Of a DNA stretch of 64,000 bases, positions 34,960 through 44,999 are shown in pieces. The notes under the pieces were generated by a model, which was not told the DNA's origin, ran no database searches, and was given only the letters and a program-made list of their open reading frames with translations. The DNA lies in contig QVOM02000073.1 of assembly GCA_003586115.2 (NCBI GenBank), forward strand, positions 62,047,512-62,111,511. Direction: 5' to 3'. A program made the translations under genes and the position numbers. Source of the stretch: Salvator merianae (Eukaryota > Chordata > Lepidosauria > Squamata > Teiidae). Position 1 is the stretch's first letter; each line of letters opens with the position of its first letter.

Positions 34960-36296
34960 ATTATTTTATCATTTGTTTATCATTTATATCTACCCAATAA
35001 CCACAGGTTCTCTAGGCAGCTTGCAGTAAAAATATAATAAAATAAAATATATAAAACCTTCTATTGTATAAAAACAAAAAAGCAAAAACAATGTAATTAA
35101 AAAATATATACTAAACATAAAATAAGACAATTAAAACCAGAACAGCCAGCCAGACCTCTAAAATGCCTGAGTGAAAGAAAAAGGTCTTCACCTTACAAAA
35201 TTGGTACCAGGCGTGTCTCTCCGGGGAGATTATTTTAAAGCCTGGATGTCACCACTGAGAAGCCCCTTTCCCTTGTGGTCACCCACTTCATTTCAAATGT
35301 TTGGGAGCACAGAGATCAGGCCTTATTTTTTTGATCTAAGGTTATGAATAGGGTCATATGGTTTAAGATGCTCCTTCTGGTGACCTGGACCCAGGTCACT
35401 TTAGGGCTTTAAAGGTTAAAACCAACACTTGAAATTGGGCCTGGAAACGAACTGGGAGCCAGTGCAATTGACAGAAGACTGGAGTGATGTTTTCTAAATT
35501 CCCGGTCCCCATTAGCAGCTTTGCATCCCTCTTCTCGTCCAGCTGGAGTATATGGCCCTTTCTGTGCTAGGCAGTAGACTAGAACATGGTCTGATTCTAG
35601 GTCTCTACCCTCCATAGGATGCATCTTCTACACTGGACAGAACTGCAGACCAGGATAAGGCATCAAAATTACTCCCTATCTTGGTCCTGCAGTAGACCTC
35701 TTTAAACTTTTCCACAAGTGGACCACTGTCTTATTCCAGACTATGAAGGATATGCAGACCGCATGGCCCCATAGCTCAGAATACAGTGAGAGGCCCTTTT
35801 TGGCAGCACACAAGGAAGCACTGTTGGAAGTGACACTGGAAGTCAGTGCATGCTGAATATGGCCTGGCTGAAAATACAACTGAGCTTTGAGGGCTGGGGC
35901 AGCACTTTGGATGCATTTCAGATGACCCTATCATGCCTCACTGGCCACAAGCCCCAGGGTGGAATAGGTTGCCAGTCACAGACCAGGTTGTCACCCTGTT
36001 CTGAGATACTGCTGATAAATGCAGAAATAGCCTCTGAACCATTTGAAAAGGAAACCCCATGACTGCAGTAATCTAAATGTGAGGTGACCAGAGTTTGAGT
36101 AACTGTGTGGCCAGGCTATCCCCATCCAAGTAAGCATGCAGATAGTATATCAGCCACAATCGATAGAAAGCACTTTGCGGCACAGAAGACAGTTGGGCCT
36201 CTAGTAACAGAGCTGGATCTATGACACCTCAAAACTGTTAACCTGATTAGTCAGGGGAAAGACAGTCTCATTTAGAACAGGCTGAAGAACACCCTA
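34960..36296 (-). pseudogene. L2-type LINE, 3' region, antisense
   Basis: The 3' tail starts with ATTATTTTATCATTTGTTTA and ACCACAGGTTCTCTAGGCAG. It continues through a diverged C-terminal/3' UTR region with antisense blocks such as TTGAAATTGGGCCTGGAAAC and GAACTGGGAGCCAGTGCAAT, which recur in this LINE type in reptiles. The same element resumes beyond the 36.3 kb MITE with RT (36,800-37,042) and endonuclease (38.2-39.1 kb). Not coding. A short GGCCCTTTCTGTGCTAGGC at about 35,552 may mark another small insertion. Confidence 0.55.
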
Positions 36297-36800
36297 GGCT
36301 GCATCCAGACAAGGCCTAAACTCTGGGATTATCCCAGCACTATATTGGAATTGTCACACATATCAGTGATAATCCCAACCTAGCCTGGGATATAGGGGTG
36401 ACATCCCAGAATATCGCTATTCTGGGTAAAAGAATTCCGAACTCAGGTTTTCCTGGAGTAGCAATTATTACTTACTTTCCCTAGGTGTTTGCTCCTGCAT
36501 CCATCTTGTTGAAAATTCCTACTGCATGGGCATGGGAGCAAAATCAGGCTAAAAATACCCACCATGCAACAGGGGCCAGTCCTTGCTTACTTCTGGGTAT
36601 TTTGTGCCATTGGAATATCTGGAAATATCTCCCTGCACCATCACGGGAGCAAGTGACGGATAAAGTAAGAGCCTGGGCTTGCCCTGCAATTTCACCCTGC
36701 TGTCTGGCAGAGACACTGAGAGGCAATTGCAGGGTCGAAACAAGATTCTGCATTTTCCTCTCACCGTCTAGAGGTAACCTTACTTTAACAGATGAAGCAT
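36297..36800. mobile_element. Foldback transposon inserted in the antisense LINE
   Basis: The left end GGCTGCATCCAGACAAGGCC matches the family terminus. A degenerate hairpin (TATATTGGAATTGTCA with TGATAATCCCAA) follows, as in the 32.74 kb copy, and then a GC-richer second half. LINE sequence lies on both sides (3' region before, RT after). The right boundary is approximate. Confidence 0.55.
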
Positions 36801-37042
36801 CAGCCAGCAGTACTTCTGTCTAGATTGAGTGCCAGTTTGCTCACCCTCATCCAGTCCATTGTAACACCCAGGTCCTGATTTAAGTAATTTCCTTGCCTTC
36901 CTGATGAAAAAGAGAGAAAAAGTTGGTTGTAATCTGCATATTGATGGTACTGCAGGCCAAATCTCTGGATGATCTCTTCCAGCAGCTTCATGTAGTTGTT
37001 AAACACCATGGAGGAAAAAAATAGAATCACATAAAACCCCAC
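36800..37042 (-). pseudogene. L2 LINE RT fragment, antisense
   Basis: The translation contains NNYMKLLEEIIQRFGLQYHQ followed by YADYNQLFLSFSS and later MDWMRVSKLALNLD. These correspond one to one to the FNIYMKPLGEVIRRFG, YADDTLLYISVP and MGWMRANKLKLNPD blocks of the sense copy at 9.7-9.9 kb. The catalytic YADD has become YADY, so it is dead. Confidence 0.85.
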
Positions 37043-37114
37043 AGCACAGCTGCCAAGAGGTTGGGAAGTATTCCCCTAGTATCACCCTCTGGAATCAGGT
37101 AGGAGTAGAACTGA

Positions 37115-37259
37115 GGCTGCATCCAGATGTCACTTATTCCATGGTATTTGGATATTCCAGCATAAAGTATTCCTGGGAGTGTTTTATTCCAGAATATCTA
37201 TGCTTTATTCTGGAATATCCAAATATAGCAGAATAAGTAAGCAATATCTGAATGCTGCC
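37115..37259. mobile_element. Palindromic MITE, GGCTGCATCCAGATG family
   Basis: Left arm GGCTGCATCCAGATGTCACT-TATTCC pairs with right arm GGAATATCCAAATATAGCAG-AATAAGTAAGCAATATCTGAATGCTGCC. The centre holds TTCCAGAATATC-type inverted motifs. About 145 bp, no coding. Flanks show no certain duplication. Confidence 0.75.
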
Positions 37260-38150
37260 TAAGAAATCTAAGACAATCAAGAGGCCTCTAATTATTTAAG
37301 CTTTCTGGACCCAGTTTATATTTCTTTAGCAGTGACCAAATTATAGTCTCTTTGCAGATGTTGAAACCATTTCCTTTCTCAGTGAGGCATTTATAACGCT
37401 TAGGGCCCAGACTACTAGATTGATCGATTGATCGACCAATCAATCAATTTACTATGCTCAGACCCATAGACTTAAGAAGACATAAATTGCCAAAGTAGGT
37501 AAAATTATCCAGGGGTTACAATCCAATAAAAACAGATACAAATTCAGATCTCAGGGGGTCTGCAGAGTCTATACAACATAAGAATACAATGTACCAAACA
37601 AATTTAGAAAATTCTAAACTAAACTTTAGGGTTAACATTAAAACATGTTCTAATAGCTATGAGCATCTTGTCCACATCTTCAGGCTTTAATAACTGAAAC
37701 TCATCCAATAAAACTTCACCACACAGTATTCTGGACACCTCTCTAGATAATACTGCATTAATTGTGGAATACAAGTCATGGCAAACATGAATGATTTTAT
37801 TTTCAAAGATTCAAGAAAATGCACTCAGATTGTTGAGAAAATGCATCACAGCAACTGTGGATGGTTCTTCTGTATGTTGTTCAGGCCCAGAATTTTAAAG
37901 ATGACTCCAAGAGGATACAATGGAGAGTTTTAACCCACCCTCAGTCAGATTCATCACAAGTTCTTCTCCACATGTGTTCCAGCTATTGTCCCATTTGCTC
38001 CATTGCTCTAACTAATGGAGTTGCATGATTTCTGGCAAGGCAGGAGAGGCACCTGAGTGTGTTTGTATCAGTTGGTCAATCTGTCTCCTTATTCCAAAGA
38101 CAGCTAGGGCTTTAACAGAAGGGCCAGCCGTACAACTTGAAAATCAACCA
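37260..38150 (-). other. Region between RT and endonuclease parts of the antisense L2
   Basis: Largely unassigned. Parts probably derive from the LINE, since they lie between its RT and endonuclease remnants on the same strand, but I could not read conserved blocks. A GATTGATCGATTGATCGACC run at 37,420-37,443 is a short ATCG-type tandem of unclear origin. Confidence 0.35.
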
Positions 38151-38231
38151 AAATCCCCTTGAAATTATCAAAATCTATCTGGGAGTGGACCAATTTAACT
38201 GGTCTCCCAGAGGGGTTAAATTACTGAAATT

Positions 38232-39110
38232 CTAAATCTCACCAGAGAATGATCTCACAATGAGAAGAGAAAATATGACAAATGCTCTAAATTTCAGATC
38301 ATCATTTTGTTGGTTTGAGAAAACCAAGTCCCAAATGTGTCCAGAAAATGTGGGCCCAGTTATAAGTTGGGAGAGACCCATGGTTGCCATGATGATCATG
38401 AAATCATGAGTCACATCAGATATAGGTGCTTCAGCATGGATGTTGAAGTCACCCAGGACTATTAGCCTAGGAATATTCAACACCAAATCTGAGACAACCT
38501 CTGTCAGCTCAGCCAGAGAGACTGGTGACCAGCATGGTGGGCAGTGCATTAGTAGAATCCCTACTTTGTCCTAGGTGCCCAAGATTCAAACATGAATCCA
38601 GAACAGAGAAATGGAACTCCTATAGACAACATTGACACACCCTCCCCTGGCTTTTTAACCTAAGCTAGTTTTACAGTAAATAGCCTGACAGGCACGGCTG
38701 GAACAAACTTACCCACCCAGCTTCCCTATCCAGGTTTTAGTGATACAGACAAAATCAGGTCCTTCATCCACAATTCAATAATGGTATCAGTGGCGTAGGA
38801 AGCGGGGGGCAGGGGGAGCGAGTTGCCCCAGGTGGCATGTTGTGCCGGGTGGCCCATGCAGCCAGGTCCTTTTCTGCCCTCCCAGTGTGCCGGAGAGCGA
38901 GCGCGAGCACGAAGGAGAGCGCGGCGTGGTGCCACACCCGTCTGCCTGCTGGTCGTCGGGCCGGCAGTGGGGGGAGGAGGCTGCAGGGCAGAGCACCCTT
39001 GCTCGTGCTCCTCTGCCACTGCTTCGCCCCAGGTGGCAAAACTTTTAGCTACGCCGCTGCACGGTATCATACTGGTTTTGTTTTGAACTGACTTGGCAGA
39101 CTATTTTAAG
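38232..39110 (-). pseudogene. L2 LINE endonuclease fragment, antisense, split by a hAT insertion
   Basis: The main frame (38,232-38,549) reads LAELTEVVSDLVLN, LIVLGDFNIHAEAP, MATMGLSQLITGPTFSGH, the same blocks as the sense L2 at 8.15-8.35 kb. The N-terminal side continues to 38,787, is interrupted by the GC-rich element at 38,788-39,059, and resumes after 39,068. The endonuclease family's GDFN motif is intact; the rest is decayed. Confidence 0.82.
38788..39059. mobile_element. GC-rich hAT-like element, copy 1
   Basis: The left end CAGTGGCGTAGGAAGC pairs with the right end TTAGCTACGCCGCTG. The 8 bp outside are AATGGTAT (38,780-38,787) and CACGGTAT (39,060-39,067), 6 of 8 identical, consistent with an old hAT duplication. 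Length 272 bp, very GC- and CpG-rich. It shares CTGCAGGGC and GTGGCAAAACTTT-type blocks with copy 2 at 40,451. Overlapping open frames in all phases come from the GC content and are not genes. Confidence 0.85.
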
Positions 39111-39207
39111 GGGGAACTCATTTGATTGAGTTTCTTCCCAAAGGATCTATGTTTTAAATACATTCTCCAAGAACATATTCTGCAAGCACGAACAACACCC
39201 TCTACAG

Positions 39208-39440
39208 TCTCTGAGATGCTTCTTTTGTTACATGTGAACACAGTTGAAGTCTGTGTTCAGACATAACAAAAGGGGTGCCTCAGAGGCACCTCATAGAGAC
39301 AGTGTGTGGTCCTCATGTTCTGAAGTCTTCTCTAATCCCCCTTTTCTAGCATAGAATGTTCATGAGAGGGGGAGGGGCAGACTCGTGTGTGAACAATCCC
39401 ACCTCGAAGCCGTCTCTGAGCTGCCTCAGAGATGCTTTTC
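39208..39440. mobile_element. Two abutting copies of a GTGTTCAGACATAACAAAAG element, head to head
   Basis: CTTTTGTTACATGTGAACACAG-type sequence (39,208-39,243) is followed, after TTGAAGT, by its inverted copy CTGTGTTCAGACATAACAAAAG (39,250-39,272). The right copy runs on to TGTGAACAATCCCACCTCG (about 39,410). The reverse of that whole right copy is recognisable at about 49,395-49,520. A further terminus lies at 62,632. The arrangement could be one palindromic element or two insertions. Confidence 0.5.
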
Positions 39441-39475
39441 ACCTTAGATTGCCTCAGGCAGCCAGGGACAGCACA

Positions 39476-39728
39476 GGATCTAGCACTATTTTTACTTAGC
39501 CAGCATGTTTTCAACTTATTGAACATCTGACAAGCCACTGCAACATCAACTCAGTAGCAACTTTGGGGAGTTCACAGTGCATCTGCCCCTTTTCTTCTGT
39601 TTTTTTTTTTTTTTTTTAGGAGTGTGTGCCAAGCTCCCAGAAGCTGCTACTGAGTTAATGCTGCAGCAGCTTGCCAGGTATTCGGTAAGTTGAAAACATG
39701 CTGGCTAAGTAAAAATAGTGCTAGATCC
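39476..39728. repeat. Large foldback inverted repeat (arms about 90-100 bp)
   Basis: The left arm begins GGATCTAGCACTATTTTTAC at 39,476. The right arm ends GTAAAAATAGTGCTAGATCC at 39,728. The outer 43 bp are almost perfect. Pairing continues inward (CTCAGTAGCAACTTTGGGGA with an inverted counterpart) to about 39,575 and 39,625. A T run of 19 sits in the loop. It has the structure of a foldback MITE. External duplication not determined. Confidence 0.85.
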
Positions 39729-40149
39729 CCAGAACTATTTTTACTTCAAATTAAATGGCCGATAAATTGCCAGAGCCCCAACACAGCATCAGGGCTGTCT
39801 GGAGGTCCACTTGTAATGCTGGCAACTTCTCAGCATATTTTGTTTGCCAGGAACCTTCTTTGGAATCTGGGACAGGACTACCAAAAATTGATTCAGCTTT
39901 CACCTCTATTAATGAGTTAAGACTAGGTTAATATGCAGTGCAATGAATGACTTAGAAGTTAATGGTATCTCCTAATATGCAGAGGGAATCCTTGAAATTT
40001 GAATTTATTGTGTTTATGTTTGAACATTAACTGTTCCTTGGTCTTGATGCACATTCTAAATAGACTGGCTTTCTTCAGTTTCTTTCTATGCCCTGAAAAA
40101 AGAAAACCTGTAGTTTCTTGATTTTCAAAAGAAATTAACTTTTTCATAA

Positions 40150-40450
40150 ATGTGATTTTATTTATTTATTTATTTCTCTATCCTACCCTATACTCAAGCG
40201 TATCAGAGCTGGTCACAATAAAATCACCATAAAATGGATAAGCTAAAAACAGATTAGCTAAAACAGTAACAGTATCTGAATGGGGAGAGGATGCTGTTCC
40301 CTCAGTCAACGGCCAGTGTAAAGAGGTGTTTCTTCACCAGACACTTAAATACATCTGAGAAGCGAGGCCATTCCATAGTCTGGGGGGTATCACTGAGAAT
40401 GCCCTCCCATGGATACCTACCCCCTCAACAGCTGAAGGGAGTGGCACAGC
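40150..40450 (-). pseudogene. L2-type LINE 3' end, antisense
   Basis: It starts with the TTTA tandem tail (40,157-40,177). Then come CTATCCTACCCTATACTCAA and the diverged C-terminal region of the LINE, with antisense TGGGGGGTATCACTGAGAAT and GCCCTCCCATGG. It is interrupted exactly at 40,450 by the hAT-like element and continues at 40,744. Confidence 0.65.
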
Positions 40451-40735
40451 CAGTGGTGTAGGAAGCGGGAGGCGGGGGGGCGGGCTGCCCCAGGCGGCGC
40501 GTTGTCGTGGGCGGCCCACGGAGCCAGGTCCTTTTCTGCCCGCTCGGTGCACCGTAGAATGAGTGTGAAGGAAAGTGCACCACGACACAGAGCCGCACAG
40601 CGCCGTGGCGCGCTCACCTGCCCGGCAGTCATCAGGGCGGCGGCGGGAGTAGGAGGCTGCAGGGCGAGGCACCCTCGCTCGCGCTTCTCTGCTGCCACTT
40701 CGCCCCGGGTGGCAAAACTTTCAGCTACGCCGCTG
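40451..40735. mobile_element. GC-rich hAT-like element, copy 2
   Basis: It begins CAGTGGTGTAGGAAGCGGG and ends TTTCAGCTACGCCGCTG, imperfect inverted termini. It is flanked by a perfect 8-bp duplication, GGCACAGC, at 40,443-40,450 and 40,736-40,743. Length 285 bp. The interior is GC-rich, with CTGCAGGGCGAGGCACCCTC resembling copy 1. An 8-bp duplication and CAG(T/C)GG(C/T)GTAG ends are hAT-superfamily features. No transposase, so it was mobilised in trans. Confidence 0.93.
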
Positions 40736-40743
40736 GGCACAGC

Positions 40744-41090
40744 CAAGAGGGCCTCACCAGCAGATCTTAGGGCACAGGCAGGTCTATATGGGAGAAGGCC
40801 TTCCTTTAGGTATTGGGGGCCCGAGCCATTTAGGCCCTTATATGTTAATGTTAATACCTTGAACTGGGGTCAGTTCATACAGCCTTGCAGATTTGTCACA
40901 ATAAATGTTAGGTGGCATCTGCCCTTGCTTACATGTGCAGCAAGTGCAGTTCTTTTAGGACTGGCATGATGTGCATCTGGCCAGCAGTGCCAGTTAGCAG
41001 TCCAGTTGTTGCATTCTGCACCAGCTACAGCTTCTACACAGTCTTCGAGGGCAGAGAGAGGACCAGAACCTTGGCAGGAACAACAGCCAC
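40744..41090 (-). pseudogene. L2-type LINE, continuation after hAT insertion
   Basis: The LINE 3'-side region resumes directly after the duplicated GGCACAGC. It includes antisense TAATACCTTGAACTGGGGTC, GGTGGCATCTGCCCTTGCTT and CTGCACCAGCTACAGCTTCT. Most of the RT appears deleted, because the endonuclease begins shortly after 41,110. Confidence 0.6.
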
Positions 41091-41109
41091 GTCAACTGGA
41101 AATTCCTCC

Positions 41110-42330
41110 AAAGAATCAAGAATCACACAGACTCCAAAAGTCTCTGGGAGTGAACCATCTCAATGGGTCCCCCACTTGCGGAGCGGAGCTGCCACTGCAA
41201 GTTCAAATATTACCAGCACGTGATCCATCCATGGCAATGAACTTATCAACAGCCTTTCTTTCAATAGATTCTCACCACTCTGCTCTGCTATTATGTGTTG
41301 GACCAGTAACATACTGAGACATGGTTGTATGGAGGCCATGAGGACCTGAGCCAGTCCACTAAGGGTCATCTCAGCATAGATATTAAATTCTTTCAGTACC
41401 ACTGCAACAGGTGCTTCTAACACTACATCTGAGAGTAAATCAAACAGTTCAGATAGGAAGGTTGCTGTGGAGTGGGTCATACACCAGCAACATCCCTATC
41501 CTGTCTCTCTGGGTGTGATCAGAATGTTTTTCAATGATCCCTTTTAGAAAATGCAGCTCTTCTGCAGCTATCAAAAAAACAAAAAAAAGGCATTCAAACA
41601 GTATAAAGAAGAATTCTACCTCATATTTCCAGTTATTGCTGATCCTTCACTTCTGGCATTGCCTCCCTAACAATGGCTCTGATTGGTTCTCACCGGCAGC
41701 ATTTGTCCCCATGCTGGGATTGACTGGATTTCCCTCCAAGTTCCCCACCCAATGTGACTGAAAAAAAAAGAGTTGCCTTATTATTCCAGGTATGAGGAAA
41801 GGCTGACCAATCCCAGACTTCAGAACATGATAAGACGGATGCAGAGGTAAAATGTTTGGTGTGCCTGATTCCAGTCGTCCTAGGGGGCACACCTTTAAGT
41901 GCATCTGATCACACCCTCTGACTAAAAACAGAAAGAATACCTCAAATTGAGGCACAAAGTGAATTGGTAGCTTGGGGAGAGGGATAGAGGTCCTATGGAT
42001 AGCAGCAACACCCATTTCCCATCTTACTGGTCTAGAACGGTGCTGCACCAAATAACCTGATGGTCAGAATTGGGTGAGGCAAGGCTGACCCAGTTCATCT
42101 GCCCAGATTTTGGTAATGCATGACAGATCAGCCCCTTCATCCAGGATCAAGTAATGGATGAATGATGTTTTGTTTTGGATTGTCCTGGCATTCAAGAGTA
42201 GGACCACTAAAGCAGTGGGCCAGTTGATAGGCCTCTTCAAACTCTGGTGGTTAGAAGGCAGCCCAGAAGGAGTGATAGCTTTAATACATGTAACACTCCT
42301 GGATTTACTTTGTTGCTTAGGGAACAATAA
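41110..42330 (-). pseudogene. L2 LINE endonuclease region, antisense
   Basis: The frame at 41,160-41,480 reads LFDLLSDVVLEAPVAVVLKE followed by FNIYAEMTLSGLAQVLMAS, matching VVLGDFNIHAETILSGPAKF of the sense copy, with GDF changed to KEF. The frame at 42,064-42,327 reads CIKAITPSGLPSN and LLNARTIQNKTSFIHYLILD, the start of the endonuclease. The similarity to the sense copy starts at the same point (about 7785 there). Decayed; lacks most of the RT. Confidence 0.85.
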
Positions 42331-42334
42331 TAAT

Positions 42335-44915
42335 CCTAAAGAGAACTAATGCAACAGAGATAGCTGTGATTTTGCTAAAATAACTAATATATAAATTTAA
42401 TAATACATAAATAAACAGACTAATAATACATATTCTAATCTGTGCCCAGTGTAAATTGGTTTGTCATTGATCGCTAATTCAAATGGGCAGCAATGGATAT
42501 AACTTTTATGTACTTACAGCTGATGAACATTTTCTTGATCTATTTTTAGCACACCTGCTTAAAAAATAGCATTTCCCCAATGATTATTCAGATGTCTAAG
42601 TTTAGCCTTTGGCTCTTTACTGCTTTGCTGATTTCCAGGTCAGATAGCTTCATAGCTAGCAATGGTGAGAAAATTTGATTGCTACTCAAGTTTGAGTGAG
42701 TTTTTAGGAAATTCTGATGGACAAATTTCCATTAAGGTAGATGTTTCTGTGTACAGATTACCATTTTCTAATTGTGTGAATACCTAAAAAGTGAATGAAC
42801 AAATTTTGGTAGCTCAGAAGCATTCCTCATTTTTCCAATGCTTGGCCTGGGAAAACTGTACCTTTCTTTCTCCATCCGTCACCAATTTCCCCTCCCTATG
42901 CGGTTAGTGACTGAAGGCAGTTCAGGCATCCAAATCTTGACTTCACAGAGGCAGAAAAATCAAACTCCATCCTCTGTATTTCCCCGCTGCCATATCAGAA
43001 CATGGATTCCCTTGGCGGCATTACTGGCCATTCATTGTTTGTTCCTTCTCTCCCTCCAGCCTGTATTTACTGAAGCATAACTTCATTTCCACTTCTATCA
43101 CACAGTAAAGCTTCTTGAAGGCCAGATCTCAATTTCTTCTCCAAAAAATTGCAGTTTTGTGCAATTGTGCAATTTCAAGGCAGCATGCAAGGGGGAAGAG
43201 CTCAGTGAAAAGGGGGGAAATGTGTGAGGGGATCAATATTTGTGATAGAGAAGTTAGTGGTCACCAAATGGACTTCACCTCAGCTCTCCCCCAGACATCC
43301 ATGGTGATATGTGTCCCACAATGAAGTTGTGTGGAATGACTGGCAAAGCTGATGGTGTGTGGGTCATTGTTGGGGTAAGGGGATCCCAACCTCAAACAGG
43401 CATAACTGAGTGGCACACCAACCAGCATGCACCCCTACCCCCTGGCATTCTTGAAGAAGACTGATAAGCTATACTGCATTGTTTGCCCTACAGCTGCTGA
43501 AGCACAGTGCCAGTTTTATTGAAAAGTTCTCTTTTAATGAAAGGAAATGTTGTTTCCCTTGTGCATTGGCAAAAGAAAAGTGAGGAAACATGGTATCCTT
43601 ATCCTTGCAGGAACAAGAGAGAAAGGAAAATGGAGGATACATCATTTTTCTCCTTGCAAAGACTGATGAGAAAGGAGGAGGCATTCATTTTGAGAGTGGA
43701 CTGTGGTGTCCAGCTAACTGTGGAACAGGTGATGCCCAAGGCAGACAAAGCATAACTTTCATTGTGTCTTCTCTGTTAAAAAATTCAAACAGTTTGAGAG
43801 CGCAAAACAGGACAATGTTGCAGATACCAGGAGATATCTGCCAGGTGCTGTGTCTCTTCCCAATCCAGTAGTGACATTCTTATCCTCCTGAATACAAGAC
43901 CCTCAACAAAGTCTGTCATTAGATGGGAAGAAATGAGGAGCTCTCCCTCTGCACACCCAAAAAGTACGGTTCCCTCTCAAAATAGTTGACTTGTGCATTC
44001 TCACTTTGCAAAACAAAATGGGTTAACAACCAGAAACTGACTAAGAACTCAATCCAAATGCAAAATAGTCCTAATTTGGGCAATTTAGTCCAGAAAAAGA
44101 ACGGAAAGGCAGTATCTTGTCAGTACAGTCGGAGCTGAAGATGTTCTGTAAACTGATTAAATGCCATGCCTGGCCGTGCTGTATCTTTTAAAAACTTGTG
44201 AGCCTCCCATTTGAATTAAAGCAGGCTGTTTCTAGACTATACAAGGGAGCATGCAGAATCAGTATAAAGAGATTATGAACAGCTCTTGCAAATGTACTAG
44301 TTTAAGCTGCTGATGACTACTTTGCTTATTCCTATTTAAACACTTGAACATTTTTCCTTACTTCTACACTTTACATATGTCAAGATGTTTGGTAACAACC
44401 AATACCTGGTTAACTATGTTGATTCTCATGCAGGGAATAATTTAAACATTATTTATTATAGGATTAGTTTGTATACATATGATTACTTATGTTGGCTTTA
44501 AACATTTAAAGCAGATAAAAATGAACCCTGAAATTAATAGTAGAGAAGCTTTATAACCATTACAAATGTTAAAAATAGTAAAAGGATGAATTACAATTTA
44601 AAATATTAAAAAGAGAGAGAGAAATCACAGGCATTGCTTTGGCCCTTGAAATGTGGACTCCAACAAGAATCTAGGCATTTTATTTCCTGCTCCTTTTATC
44701 CTTAAAGAAAATAACGTGTAATTCTTCTACAAACATGTAAGCTTTGCAAATCATTTCTGGTTTATAAAAGCACCACTCCTTTTAGTAACTGGGCTATTAC
44801 CTTGGCATGTTAGCCCTCCATTTGCCCCGTGAGACTTGTCCTCCAGACAGCTATTCCACCATCAAAAATCAGACAATGCCGAAGGGTTCACAGGGTTTTC
44901 CTCAACTGCATATTT
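42335..44915. other. Non-coding stretch, nothing identified
   Basis: Short overlapping frames only. The ones at 43,469-43,871 come from a GAAAGGAAA-rich patch with inverted similarity and show no domains. Confidence 0.4.
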
Positions 44916-44919
44916 TAAG

Positions 44920-44990
44920 CAGCTCTGAGAGTCTTTTGGCATAAGGGCGGTGTATAAATTAGTTGAATTCATTCATGAATAGAATGAATA
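44920..44990 (+). repeat. LINE 3' end fragment, sense
   Basis: AGAGTCTTTTGGCATAAGGG followed by CGGTGTATAAATTAG resembles the sense 3' terminus of L2-type LINEs (the GGGCGGTATAAAT motif). Very short. Confidence 0.5.
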
Positions 44991-44999
44991 TTTCACAGT

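Noticed and set aside
40502..40969. 155-codon plus-strand frame
   Set aside because: It runs through the GC-rich hAT copy into the antisense of an L2 remnant, so it has no independent coding support.
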